Shown: positions 12,067-23,456, numbered from the stretch's first letter. The stretch is 64,000 nt of DNA from Symsagittifera roscoffensis (GCF_963678635.1 NC_087063.1:51471220-51535219), one strand, 5' to 3'. Notes: a model not told the origin generated them from the letters alone. A program made the numbers and translations.

Positions 12067-13435
12067 GTTTGTTATCATTCTGTGTGAAAAATTGAATCTG
12101 CATCACGTCACAGGCAGAAAAAAAAGCTTTATCTGAGCTTACTAACCTTTCCTTCAACTTTTCAATTTGTGAATATTTGCCATACAGTTTTTTGGTTTTT
12201 CAAAACCAATTTTACATGCATACTTCTTGAGTCAAGGGTTTTTTCAAAAGCAAGGATTTAACTATTATCCATCCGAATTAATAATTTATCTTTTTAATCT
12301 AATGACTCCGAATCTGTATTTCAATCAATCAATGAAAGAGCAATTTAAAATTTTTCAGTCATGCCTAACGATGGTTGCTCGGTGAGAGTATAATTTCGGT
12401 ACAGTCTCCAACTAAGTCAACAAACTTTTAGTACTCGATTGTATATTAAGCAAAAACCATAATCTGACGCAGTTAGCTTTGTCTATTTTCAGAGAGATCA
12501 AAGCTGGTCGTATCTAAGGGCTATATTTTTGATAATAATTTTAATTGCAACATTAACATTTCATGGGGAGTAGGTTCTTACGTTATTGCCTCTTTTTGTT
12601 TGAAACTCCAAATATCCAAAAATAAACTAAAATTTTTTGGACAGGTTTTTGGACAGGTTTTTGGACAGCTAGTTAGACGAGATTTATCTCACAAATTAAG
12701 AGCTTGTTATTTCTGGAAAATTGGTGGCACGACTTATATCCCGCGCTCAAAATCTGAAACTGACAATTTTTAAACCCCCAAAAGTTGGCAAAACAAATTT
12801 CAGGAAAAACATACTTTCCTATGTTTGAGCTCGAGAGTCCGTTACTTTTTAGATTTTTTAAAAAAAGATATCAAAAAGTTTTAATTGAGAGCAAAAATTT
12901 TTCTCAATAAAAACCAACCTTATATAACCCAACACGTTTTTTGAAGGTCAAGAAAATTTAAAAAAAAAACTACTGTAATGCACAAAAAATGGTTGCTCTT
13001 ATTTTTTTACGGCATTATTCACTCTAAGAACAGATTCAGCGCTGAAAAAAAAAGAACTTCCACATGGTACTAAAAATCTTATTGATATTAGAATCGTTGT
13101 GACAAAAAAATCGACATCAATTTCTTAATCCAAATATTCTCGAAAAACGAAGAAAAAACTCTGACAAAATTTTTCATTAGTTCCGCATTTAGTTTTAAGT
13201 CAAGATTTGCAGCGCAAATATTTTCAAAAATAAATTTACGTTAAGAAATCGGTCTGAAGTTTGCATCTTATACCAACTTTACGTCTCGCAGTATACACAA
13301 TGAAGATTTCTTTTCTCTCACAGAATCTCAAAATTTTTAGCTTACGTTTCATTCTAAACGAAGCAGTGTCAGTCATAGTTCTTATTTGAAATCAAAGATA
13401 CTAAAAATTAGACGCTGTTAGAAAAAAAAGCGCAT
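12067..13435. repeat. Duplication tail, full version
   Basis: Undeleted copy of 5188-6526, running up to the start of the left LTR of element A. It shows a small tandem expansion of GGACAGGTTTTT near 12640-12660 that is absent in the other copies. Non-coding. Confidence 0.75.
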
Positions 13436-13979
13436 TGTATCATATCCGAGTCAGGACTCAAACAGCCCGGGTGAATTGGGATCTATGAAGAGTACGCGAA
13501 AACGAACGGCCGTTTCGAAATTGGGAACGGTGACGATCGATTCGATCACGCGGGACGAGCGAAACCGAGAGCCATCAGGAAGGGGATAAGATAGCGCATA
13601 ATTGCAAAGAAGATGAAAGAGGCGATGTATCGAGCTTAGTTAAAGCTTTGCCAGGACGTGCACTTAGCCCAGGGAGAGCGTTCACTCGTATGGTTTAAAA
13701 ATTCGATCTAGTTACTTTAAACAATTTTTAATTTTCATTTATGCATTTCAAATTTTCAAGAAAATGGGAATAACATAAATACATTTTTCAGGTTAGGATA
13801 GTTGTAGCTTTACAGTACGTTCTTAGCATTGAATTTGAAGGTCAGTTGAGTGATACCCGTCAACGGCAACGTCTAATTACAGTGGTGATAAAGCAGTTGT
13901 CTCTTAAGTTTGAAAACTATACAGATGATTTGATTTATTTACGTACCGTGTTTAAACTACTGGGTTTACTTTTTTCACA
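13436..13979 (+). repeat. 5' LTR of retroelement A
   Basis: TGT...ACA ended repeat aligned over its whole length with 18896-19437, with many substitutions and small indels between the two. The first about 200 bp correspond, in the right copy, to the 3' end of the last ORF, so U3 overlaps coding sequence. Truncated duplicates of this LTR lie at 6527 and 9316. Confidence 0.8.
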
Positions 13980-14249
13980 TTTTTCATTCAGAAGCGAGCG
14001 GCGTTGGGGAGGGAAAAACCCGTTGGGAATTACGGATTTTTGGCCGAGCAAGAACGCTGAGTCTCCATTGCTCTGGAAACACTGGATAAACCGATTAATG
14101 TGGGGAGTAATCGTGCAGCATGGCTTTAATCCGACGTCATTCTACTTCGAAAGGACGTTGCATCAACGCAAGTCACGGCGCCACCAGCAGACGTCTTAGG
14201 CTCGAATCGCGTAGAAGCGGAGCAGACGCTAGTCTCAAAATTGTAGCTA

Positions 14250-14935
14250 TGCCTCGGAGAACACGGTCAAGACGAGCTCGACAACCGGAAACCGCAACTG
14301 GATTTTGCTAACACCAGGTACCCCTGGATAATAGATGAATTGCAGTTTATCTCTGAAAAGCAGCGGAACGAGACCTTCAAAAGCTACGATATGATGTCGC
14401 GCAAGCAACGGGAGGGAGAAAGCTCGAACATTTCCACTCCGTATTGTGTGGACTAGCGGATCGATGTAGTCTCGGTACGCTGGAACGACGGATTTTGCGA
14501 TATTTTTATAGTCAACATAACCAACAAGGAAGTACAAACAGAGTTATGCAGTTCAACCACAAAAAAGACTGGACCAATTAGCTCCAGCCGGGGGGATACC
14601 CCAGGCCATTTCAGCGGGGTGTAGGGGAAAGTTTCGAGGAAACGCAAGGGGCGGCGCGGAACGGCGGTGTTCCAATTGTGACCAAGCCATTTTCACGACG
14701 ATGCATATTTCAAAGTACCCTGCACGAAACGCCACGTGCAATATTTGCAAGATAAGAGGACACTATGAAGGAGCATGCCAACAGAAGCGGGGCGCCAATA
14801 GAGGACGGGTTGGCCTAATTCATGGCGTCATCGGAATAGAGGATCAATTCGCAGAGAAAGATGACGTTTCATCGCAACACGAGAACTCGATTAGATGGGT
14901 CAATGACCACTATCCACAATCCCACAGATAGGATT
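14250..14935 (+). pseudogene. gag: gag remnant with zinc-knuckle region (element A)
   Basis: Broken gag-like coding. A basic start (MPRRTRSRRARQP) at 14250 runs into a stop after about 20 codons, and a readable block DELQFISEKQRN follows near 14335. The clearest part is a nucleic-acid-binding region at 14668-14795: a cysteine pair (RCSNCDQ), then a CCHC box of spacing C-x2-C-x4-H-x4-C (CNICKIRGHYEGAC, about 14739-14780). Two tandem boxes of this kind occur in gag of many Ty3/gypsy elements. Here the first box has lost its last cysteine (KYPAR where the family usually has a Cys). Several stops interrupt the frame, so no full protein can be made. Confidence 0.7.
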
Positions 14936-14999
14936 CCGATAGTTCCGACGACTACATAGTCCAGTTGATCTGGAAAAAGAAGGATGAGTTCAGAGTAGC
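14897..14999 (+). repeat. Internal duplication, first copy (element A)
   Basis: About 100 bp starting GGGTCAATGACCACTATCCA and ending GATGAGTTCAGAGTAG. It is repeated nearly exactly at 15779-15881 inside the reverse transcriptase region, where it does not belong by domain order. Confidence 0.85.
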
Positions 15000-15035
15000 G
15001 GGCGTACGATTGCCGATAAAAATCAATAAAAAGCA

Positions 15036-15409
15036 ACGATGGCGTGGATCGATAGTGGGTCGCGAATATCCATCTTCACAATCGGCGAACTCAAAAGGAT
15101 GCTAGGAAAAGCGGAAGTCAAATTATTACCTTTGATGCCAAATGATGACGAATTCCGAAATTACGGAAAAGAAATCCGTTGAAGTTCATGGGGAAGATGA
15201 AGGTGACACCAACGTCAAATGAGTGGTCGGCGGAGACGTACATCATTGTGATCGGCGGATGCAGACCGTCGATAATGGGACGGAATCTGATGCCGCAATT
15301 GGGACTTCAGTTGGTGCAAGCTGATGTCGGTGATGTCATGAACATACAGGAACCATCGGAGCAGCCGGACAAGCTACTGGACGAATGGCAACTGCCTTTC
15401 AGCAAGTAA
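15036..15409 (+). pseudogene. pol: Aspartic protease remnant (element A)
   Basis: Retroelement protease that would cleave the polyprotein. The active-site motif is visible as WIDSGSRISIF with the catalytic Asp at 15051-15053. It is followed, in a different frame from about 15179, by the typical carboxy end (IMGRNLMPQLGLQL). Because the two halves are in different frames, at least one frameshift lies near 15178. Spacing and order (after the zinc knuckle, before RT) fit Ty3/gypsy. Confidence 0.75.
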
Positions 15410-15540
15410 TTTAATAATTAGTTCAATAGGGTAGAGCGCATCGGCAACTATAAAATCCAAGTTGAATTCTTCAAAGCACTAATCCCAGTGCAACAGAAAA
15501 GCAGACGCGTTCCGATCACGCTCCACGCTCCAGGTTGATA

Positions 15541-16620
15541 AAAAAAATGAAAAACTACTGATCCATGGGCAGATCGAAAAACTCGAAAAGTGTTCGGATA
15601 AATGTTCCGCTCCGCCAATAGTTATTACGGCCAAAAATGATGGGTCGGTAAAAATAGCGCTTAAATCACGAGAAATAAATAAACTAGATTATAAAAAACA
15701 AGTAGCAAATGCTGTTCAATGAAGAATTATTGGATACCACAGGACAAACGAATAGTGATTGAAAATCGGGTACGAAACGGGTCAATGACCACTATCCATA
15801 ATCCCACAGATAGGATTCCTATAGTTCCGACGACTACATAGTCCAGTTGATCTGGAAAAAGAAGGATGAGTTCAGAGTAGAGCCCTGGGCCCAACCTATC
15901 GACAATTGCCATTAAGTAATGATATAAGTAACCACTAAAATTTTTCCCTGGTGTGTGCCAATCCACAGGCACTTACCGATTCAAGACTTGTGATGGATTC
16001 CATTTTAAGCGAATTTCTCAACGCGAATTTCTCAACGCGGAATTCCAACTTGTGATGAATACGATTTTAAGCAATTTTCTCAACGCGCATGCGTTCATTG
16101 ATGATATTTTGATATTTTGAAAAGGCACGGAAATCGAGCACACTGCCACTGTTGACAAAATACTAAATTTTTGATAAGGAAAATAATGCTTAAACTACCG
16201 AAATGCGACTTTGCAGAACTAGAATGCGAATGACTGGATCATAGCATAACGATCTTGGGCAGTGATCCGTTGTTCAAAAAAACAGCTCCGATCGATAACC
16301 TGCATCCATGGGCTCAACTCACGGCCTTCACAAATACTAACCTGCGCTCGCCAAAACCTCGGAGCCACTACGACCGCTCCTCAGCTGAAAGAATAATTTC
16401 GTATGGTCAGCGGAATGCCAACTGGCATTTCAAGTCCTTAAAACACAAGTAGCAAACATAGTTGAACTGAAACACTTTGATGTACACAGAGACGTTCGTA
16501 TCGTGTGCGACGCCAGTCATAAAGGACTGGAGGCAGAGCTTGATCAATTAGGCCCCGATGGCAGGCGACCGATCTCATCCACTTCCAAATACTTAAACAC
16601 AGCGGAAAGAAAAACTCAAC
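15541..16620 (+). pseudogene. pol: Reverse transcriptase and RNase H remnant (element A)
   Basis: RT begins near 15570 (QIEKLEKCSDKC, then APPIVITAKNDGSVKIAL), the usual fingers region. The 15779-15881 stretch is a misplaced copy of upstream sequence and replaces part of the RT. The catalytic box reads FIDD at 16094-16105, a variant of YxDD, with a stop just behind it. KCDFAELECE at about 16200 is the post-catalytic block. RNase H starts with VCDASHKGLEAEL, with its first Asp at 16509-16511, and continues through PISSTSKYLNTAE. Several stops and frame changes make this non-functional. Confidence 0.75.
15779..15881 (+). repeat. Internal duplication, second copy (element A)
   Basis: Near-identical copy of 14897-14999 embedded in the RT region. 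A template switch during reverse transcription or a later rearrangement would explain it. Confidence 0.85.
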
Positions 16621-17210
16621 AAATAAATTGAAAAGCTGGTGTTAGTGTGTGCGGCCACAAAATTTCAGAAACATTTTTTTCGGAAGAAAAATCACGGCAG
16701 TAACCGACCATGGAGCGCTTGTAACATTACGTAACGAGGAAAAAAAGAAAAATAAAACGCTGTTTAGTCGGCTAACTTATTGATTCGCTTGATGCGCTAA
16801 CGCGGTGATCCGTTTGATTTTGTAATAGAACACAAACCGAGGTGAAGATCGATCCTTGAAATTTCCACATTTTCCAATTATGAATACGTCATTGAAACAA
16901 ATGAAGAAATTTATTGAAAAACATTCAGAGATTGTAACCAGAAGCAATAATTTATCTGAAGTCGAAGTTCGAAGTCAAAACCGTTATATCTATTCCATCA
17001 AAAATCAGTGGAGAAACGTACGCACCTCTTTACCCTACAAATATCTTCATGAGCGTGAGCCCGAGAGACTGCAAGGTAGTTAAGAAATCAGACTGTTCAC
17101 CCGAATTCTTTAGCCTCAAGTTAGTGGAACCAAAGTATAAGGCAAACACTCAATTGGAGGCCTTTCGGGACATACTAGTGATCAAAAAGCCGCCACCGTT
17201 TGCGTAGAAG

Positions 17211-18073
17211 GTGAGAGCCATGGGCTGCTACCTAGGACAGTTAATCAGCAATTTCCACGTAAAAAACGGGTGCCTGTGGATGGACGAAGGCTTAGCCATT
17301 CCAATTCCGCGTCGACTACCAATCATTAACCGCATCCGCAGCTTCTATCATTGGAAAGCCAGTATGTTTGACGCGGCGAGGGACGTATGGTTCCCTTTAA
17401 TCCCCAGGAGCCCGGCATCGGCTGCCGAGGAGTGCCCAGAGTGCACAGCTGCACGTAACAAATTACAACCATTATGCCACCAGAATGAATTAGGAACCGT
17501 GTATGAGCCAAAGAAACCAAACGAATCTATTCAATTAGAGTTCTGGGGCCTATCAAATACCTAAACGAATCGGATAAGTACGTACCGGTAGCCGTCGACC
17601 GATTTTCTCGGTGGCCATCGGCAATGATATGTAATATTAACAAATCGGACAAAGTACTAAAATTCATATTCATTTCTAAATACATATCAAATCAAGGGGT
17701 CCCTCGGATCATTTATATGGACCAGGGGTCCAGCTTTACCTCAAAAGCTGTTAAAGAATTTTGTAACACCGAGGGCATCGAAAATGATTGTTCTCCGGTA
17801 AACAACCATATTGCCACCGTGTGCGTTGAACGCACCATAGGAAGCATTAAGAATTTCGTTCTAACTTACGCGAAGGAGAAGAATCACGGAAAAATCGAAG
17901 CAATGGTTAAACGGGCCCCTGGTGTTCTACGAGTTGCGCCGAATGCTTCGATAAAAGTTTCGCCTTTCGAGGCACAGCATGGCCGCGAGGCAATAACCGT
18001 GTTACTTTACTTAACCAGTACTTACAGAATCTTGATCGGAATAAGGTGTTACTTCAAAAATCTGCATTATTAG
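17211..18073 (+). pseudogene. pol: Integrase remnant (element A)
   Basis: Integrase inserts the element DNA into the host genome. The amino-terminal zinc domain is partly visible in the 17211-17564 frame: one His (FYHWK) and the CPEC pair. The catalytic core follows in another frame from about 17565. The first catalytic acidic position reads LEFWG (Glu in place of Asp). The second Asp is in YMDQGSSF (17720-17722) and the Glu is in CVERT (17828-17830). The run ends with PFEAQHGRE, a conserved block after the core. The frame break near 17560 and the Asp-to-Glu change suggest loss of activity. The motif SPVNNH before VERT is similar to the one in element B. Confidence 0.8.
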
Positions 18074-18130
18074 ACTCTGACGAGCCAAGGGCTCAGAAGA
18101 TGCAACAACCCGCTCAAAACAAACTGGAAT

Positions 18131-18376
18131 ATGCGGTCGGATGTCAAATATGATCAGGAAAGCTCGAATTACTATGTCAAAGTGACGGAGAGCCTAGTGA
18201 CGCGTAATGGGGTGCCTTGTGAGGCAGTCATTGAAGGGGCTACCGAAACTAGTAAACGACCTAGCCGACGGTCCGAGCCGTTCTTCCAACGCATCCGAGA
18301 GAAAAATAACAGGTATAAATTATTTAGGCAAAAAGTAGTCAAGGAGTCTGAATACGCAATCACATTACAAAAATAG
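18131..18376 (+). pseudogene. Post-integrase tail ORF (element A)
   Basis: 81 codons, charged, ending RYKLFRQKVVKESEYAITLQK-like sequence (RYKLFRQKV near residue 61). The position after the integrase core matches the basic tail of element B (25398-26160). Function is unknown; in Ty3/gypsy elements this part often contacts nucleic acid or chromatin. Not clearly a complete protein. Confidence 0.45.
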
Positions 18377-18803
18377 ACTGTGCTCAGAAAAAGTGGTGTT
18401 GCCGAAACACGAATGCCAACAAAAGCGACCGGGTGTCGGAACATTACAAGTCCACCGACAATGACAAGCCCGCGGAAGAAGATAGACGCCATAAATAAAA
18501 TTCTGAAATGGCGATGAGTACCGAAAAAGCGGTGACGTGAAGCGAAAAGCCGAAGAGGAAATCCTGGGAGGATGAGTACTCGAATTTAGACTCAAATTAC
18601 GAACCGGCACTGCTACCGTGTGGGGTCGAAGCGCAAGCGAGGGCAATCAAAAGTGGCCAGGGAACTAGAGGACCAAAACCGCCAAGGGTGAAGGCAAGGG
18701 AACCGTCAGTCGAGAAGGAAGATGCACCGGGAAGACAGCGAAAACACCAAAGGAAAAACAGCCGGAAAATCAGGTTGATACGGAATGAGCGAAGGACAAA
18801 GGA

Positions 18804-19052
18804 GTGGAGAGAGATTTCGAACAAGGGAGCGTAGAAGCACAGCTGAAATATGGGGGAGCAAAGAAGAAAGGGGGCCGACCGAGAAAGCAGCGCCTTGTAT
18901 CATATTCGAACCAGGACTCGAACAGCCAGGACGAATCATGTTCTAGGAAGAGTTCGCGAAAACGAACGGCCGTCTCGAAATTGGGAGCGTTGATGATCGA
19001 TTCAATCACGCGAGAAGGAAAGTCCTCAGGAAGGGGACGGGGTAGCGCATAA
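18804..19052 (+). pseudogene. Carboxy-terminal basic ORF with AT-hook-like motif (element A)
   Basis: 82 codons running from the interior across the start of the 3' LTR. Contains KKKGGRPRKQR, which matches the core of an AT-hook (GRPRK), and a basic Ser-rich tail (SRKSSRKRTAVSK). A DNA-binding tail on a retroelement polyprotein could help target integration, but that is inference. The 5' LTR copy of the same sequence is frame-disrupted. Confidence 0.45.
18852..18874 (+). promoter_or_regulatory. Polypurine tract candidate (element A)
   Basis: An unbroken run of G and A except one C (GGGGGAGC then AAAGAAGAAAGGGGG), ending about 21 bp before the 3' LTR. This is the usual type of primer site for plus-strand DNA synthesis, though slightly further from the LTR than is typical. 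Confidence 0.5.
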
Positions 19053-19437
19053 CTGCAAAGAAGATGAAAGAGGTAACGTATCGAGCCTAGTAAAACTTTG
19101 CCAAAACGAGCACTTAGCCCAGGGAGAGTGTTGACCCGTGTGATCTGAAACCTAATCTAGTTACCCTAAACAATTTTTAATTTTCAAATTTTAAAATTCG
19201 CATTTCAAGTTTTCTGAAAAAACGGAAAGGTCATATATACATGCTTCAATTTATGATAGTTTTAGATTCACAGTCTGTTCTTGGCTTTGACTTTGATGGA
19301 CTGTTGATTGATACCTGCCAACGACAACGTCTAATTTCAGTGGTGCTAAAACAGTTGTCTCTTATGTTTGAAAACTATACAGTTGATTTGATTTATTTAT
19401 GTACGGAATTTACACTATTGGGCTAGCGTTTTTCACA
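18896..19437 (+). repeat. 3' LTR of retroelement A
   Basis: Starts TGTATCATATTCGAACCAGG and ends TTTTTCACA. It pairs with 13436-13979. It differs from the left LTR more than the left LTR differs from the fragments at 6527 and 9316. Confidence 0.8.
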
Positions 19438-21975
19438 TTTCTCGGCAATTTTTCTGGAGGTTCGTTTTGCCTCCCGGGATCAGAAGTACTCTGTGATTGA
19501 TCTCATTTAATATGATCCTAAATTGGATCATCTTAGCAGTCTCACCCTCACTCCAGCGTGGGGGAAGATAGCTCATTGGGTATTTGAGGCCTCTTTATAA
19601 CCGCTTGAACATTTCTTAAGCAAATGAATTTATATACCAGAATCTCCAGCAAATCCATGGAACCAAGATTCACAGCGCAAAAATATGCTAAAATAGGCGC
19701 ATATTTAACCGGCTTTTTCCTATTTTCCTAGACTTTCATTATAAAGATGTTGTAGCGTTTGTAGGCTTAAATAGAGGTCAGAGCACGTATCCCGGTAATC
19801 GCACTGAAATTACGTAGTTAATAAGTGATAATCAATTTTTCTGCATTTTCAATAATTATTTTTAGCAAATCATTAAATATTCATCATAATCAATTTTTTT
19901 TCTTGTTTTGCTGATCTTTACTACTCTTCAATTAGAGTCCCTTATTTTTGACCCTCCAGCGAGTGAGCCCTCTTTCCACTTTACACTTCCTTCCTTTCGC
20001 TCACTCTCCCTCGCCGCGTGTTTAAGATTTTTTGCCCCCTTTTAAGGGGAGATGTGAAAGTTGGGGTGGGTTTGGATAGTTGTGGGTGTACACGGAAATA
20101 AAAGTATTCGTTTGGTTTCTAGTCTTATAGAAGCCTACAAGAATAGAGTAAACAATTCAACCCTACAAATACAATTAGTTTTCATGGATTTTGTGAACAA
20201 AAAGTAACCATTTTGTTTTTAAATATTAAAATCGATCATAATGGATTCTAATGGATTTTTGAAAAAAAACTCCTTTAAAAGTCCATTCTCATCGTTAAAT
20301 GAAAAGCGATTATATGTGTTAAATTTTTTGTCGATATAATCCATTAAATAGGATTATTTTCCATGAAACTCTAGCACGGGTTGCTTACGTCGAAGCAATG
20401 ATCGTCCTCAAAAAAATCAGACGATTAACTTGAAACATTGATTTTTTTCCCAAAAACTCTTCTCCACACTCATAAAAAATTGAGTCTTTCAATTGCTTTT
20501 GCTCGCAACTTAAAACGTCTTTAAAAGTGATTTACTGTTTTGTCGTCGCTTGTCGTTTTGTCCTTAGTGTATTGTTGCTAGTGTTTTGTCGTTGTTTGGG
20601 GGAGATTGCCCAATTAGTCATTACGGTGGAGATTCATCAATTGATCGTATAAATATTCTAATTTTCAGTTAGGGTTTGTCTTTTGAGCTATTTAAGTTTT
20701 TGTCATAGATTAGTTAATTTAAATAACCGGTCATCTGCTTTCAAAAACGCTGCTGACAATATATAACAAAATCGTTAGTTTGAGAAAAAGAAGAAATGAT
20801 CGCAGAACTCTGTTAGCGAAGTTTAAGGGTATTAAGCACTGTACTGGATACCACTTTGTCTTTTATTTATTGCTGGTCAAAATTTTAATTCAAGCAAGGT
20901 CCAATCGTGACCTTCGGTCGGTGCAGTCACAAAACATTTCTTTGAATAAAGGAAATCAACGTGTTTAATTCGGCGGAACCCCTCATGCCAGAAAGATCGA
21001 ATGCCCGAAAATTATGTTGTAGCCATTCAGAATCCATAGCGTTCAAAAACTTGAAAGAAATGAGATGACCAGTCAGCTTGAGATGGTTTAAAGAGGGTTG
21101 ATTGATTGAATAATTAGTGTATTCGTTCCTTCTGTCATGATAATAGCACACCTTAACAATTTAATAACTACCAAGCCTTCTTCAGCGGTTTAATGAGCCA
21201 GCAGGCGAACTTGAAAATGTTAACTTGTTAAGCTGTGACTAACATTTCATAGTATTTTTTTGTGTCCACCAAGTATGAGTTTTGGGTTTTGAGCATGTCA
21301 AAACTAAGTTTAGCGGGGGTGCTTACGAAATTAATCACTGCTTTATGAACATTTTGAAATTTTTTAAAGTTCAGGTTTTTTTCAAAATTAATTGCTATTT
21401 TACAAAAAGTTTCAGGTGTTTGAAAAGTCATTGCTATTTGGGTTAACGTGTATACGCCTGATACAGTGTGCCTTTTTTAACAGCAGAAAGTATACAATGA
21501 AAATTTTGGGGGTGGAAATCCTCGAAATTATATTTTTTTGGTCTCATGTGGGGACGGGAGAAATCGTTCAAAATAATAGAAATGAAAAGGATAGTATAAA
21601 AATGAAATGACAATTAGTTTTGGTCGCATATGGAAAAAATGTTCAAAAATAGGAGTTTTTTTCTAGGACAACGATAACAGCTCTTCTCTGAGAGTTTAAA
21701 ACTGTGAACCAAATAAAACATTGATTATGGGAACTTTTTATGAGTAGACAGCCCGAAGTTGCGGTTTTAGGGTGTTTCGTGACAGTTTTGGCAGAAAAAT
21801 TGAACAAATTTATGACCTCGTTGTTACAGCAGCTCTGTTTATTGTCATCGAAAGCGCCTTTAGAAAGTAGAATCAGCTGATAAATGGATGTCGTAGGAAA
21901 CCAAAGGGAAAACACTCACTATTAAGTTGTTAAGAAAGTCTGCGTTAAGAGTTTGAGTTTTTTTAATGTTGCCCT
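19438..21975. other. Non-coding AT-rich stretch
   Basis: I see no gene. It has a pyrimidine-rich patch with CTCACTC/CCTTCC words at about 19970-20045 and a block near 20095-20390 with repeated TCCATT/GGATT words (a possible old inverted-repeat insertion). ORFs of 60-74 codons on both strands show no recognisable features. Confidence 0.5.
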
Positions 21976-22763
21976 CACTGACAAAAATGGTTTCGGATTG
22001 ATTTAAATTGATTTTAAATCGATCCAAATCGATTAACAATATACATTTTACGAACTTAAACCGATTTTAGATTGATTTAAATCGATCTTTTGTAAAACGT
22101 TTAGCTCAATTTAAGTGTCTACAAATCAATTTAAATCAATTTGGATGGATTTTCTGACTCACTAAAATGCATCCGAAATCCACTTAAGCTCGAAAATATG
22201 CAATGCAATCATATAAAAAAACAAGAGAAGAATCAGAATAAATTAGATTTCAATAAAAATGCAATTAAATCAGAGAAAATCATGAATTTAAATCAGGTTT
22301 TGAGCAAAAACTTATGAAACGAATCAAGAGAAGAGTCAATATAGATCAATTTTGAACTCAAAATATGCCAGGAAATCATAGAGTTTTATCGATACTTTGG
22401 TCTTTTTATTTGGTCTTCTTTATGCTACAATACGCTTTGGATGTGAAATGAAAAATGATAGGCAATGAATAAACGCAATTAAAATTTGAAATTGATGAAA
22501 CTCGAATAAAAAAAATCAGATTAAAACGATTCAAATCTGTTTTATTCCCCTTAAAAACAAAAACACATTAAGACTGCAAAAATTTTTTTTTTGCAATTTT
22601 TGGAGATTGGATTTACGATCAATTTAAATCGATTTCAAATCGATCTAAATCAATCTTTATCTTTTTTTATTTAATCTTTACTTTTTTCATTGTAAAATTG
22701 ATCTAAATTTTTTCAACATACTTTTTTCATACTAAAATTGATCCTAATCCGTTTTTGTCAGTG
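21976..22763. mobile_element. Fold-back element rich in GATTTAAATCGAT
   Basis: Ends are inverted: the left starts CACTGACAAAAATGGTTTCG and the right ends CCGTTTTTGTCAGTG. Inside each arm, GATTTAAATTGATT and AAATCGATC-like words repeat many times, in mirror arrangement around an AT-rich centre. No transposase. The CACTGA... ends differ from the CAGTGCTG ends of the Tc1-like MITEs, so it is a separate family. No clear target duplication; CT abuts both ends. Confidence 0.7.
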
Positions 22764-23189
22764 CTGGTGACCTTGACCTCTACAAAGAGTACATACAGCA
22801 GTAGAGAGTTGTAACGAAATTGAGAGGGATCACTCCCAGTTAGTTGTACCGATTGCTATCCGCTCTATTTTTCTCTCTAACAAGGGTATCAAACTCACGA
22901 GGAATACCTGCCACCCCAGCCCATCCGTCCTCCTAAATATCTTCTGTTATATAAAAGGCCCACCCCAACCCGGGTTATTAAATGTAAACACTAGTTTTTC
23001 TTTTTAACTAGAACAAACTTTCAATTTTATGATGAATAATGAAAACACTTAGACTCAATCACGAAAATTTCAAATAAAAAGATATTTTTAGTCAAATCAC
23101 ACCATTATAAGAATAAACGCCACGCACGGTTTCATTAAATTTTTCAATTCAGCCCATTCTTGTTTTCGATGTTTGTTTGTTTTGGCTTA
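22764..23189. other. Non-coding flank of the small secreted-protein gene
   Basis: Downstream side of the minus-strand gene. I see no convincing AATAAA on the minus strand within the first 150 bp. No other feature stands out. Confidence 0.4.
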
Positions 23190-23456
23190 TTACTTTTTAA
23201 GTGTAATATTCGGTGTCCTCATGCCCACCTGCTGGGCGGATTGTGCCATCTCCTTGTAATTCTTCATCAAACTCTGCACATTGTTCATTTTCTTCTTGGC
23301 CTGGGCGAGTGCTTCCTCTTTTGCTTCCTGACCCGCAAGCAACATCTCCTGATGTGCATCAACTGCACTCTGTGCATTGGGCGTCGCATTTTGTTGACAT
23401 CTGCAAGAGGCAATTAGGGTAAAAAAAACGACCACAAAAATTAGTTGCCTGTCCAT
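23190..23456 (-). CDS. Small secreted protein, probable host gene
   Basis: 88 codons from the ATG at 23456. An in-frame ATG 11 codons upstream exists, but the inner one gives a textbook signal peptide (MDRQLIFVVVFFTLIASC followed by RCQQ). The mature part is about 65 residues, rich in Ala, Gln, Lys and Glu, with heptad-like spacing (AQAKKKMNNVQSLMKNYKEM), so it is likely helical or coiled-coil. The only cysteines are at the signal-peptide end. The codons use clearly more G and C than the surrounding DNA, which supports real coding. I do not recognise the family. Single exon as seen; further exons cannot be excluded. It is the only convincing non-transposon gene in the window. Confidence 0.65.
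   Translation of the reverse strand: MDRQLIFVVVFFTLIASCRCQQNATPNAQSAVDAHQEMLLAGQEAKEEALAQAKKKMNNVQSLMKNYKEMAQSAQQVGMRTPNITLKK

Larger units (their letters stand above)
13436..19437 (+). mobile_element. Retroelement A, degenerate Ty3/gypsy-like LTR retrotransposon
   Basis: Two direct repeats of 544 and 542 bp, each starting TGTATCATAT and ending TTTTTCACA, bracket about 4.9 kb. In order, the interior contains gag-like sequence with zinc-knuckle cysteines, an aspartic-protease motif, reverse transcriptase, RNase H and integrase remnants. That is the order used by Ty3/gypsy elements. Stops and frame changes run throughout and the first integrase Asp is Glu, so the element is dead. I see no matching target-site duplication (left flank ...AAGCGCAT, right flank TTTCTCGG), perhaps because the left flank was rearranged or the LTRs recombined. 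The integrase resembles that of element B. Confidence 0.85.
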
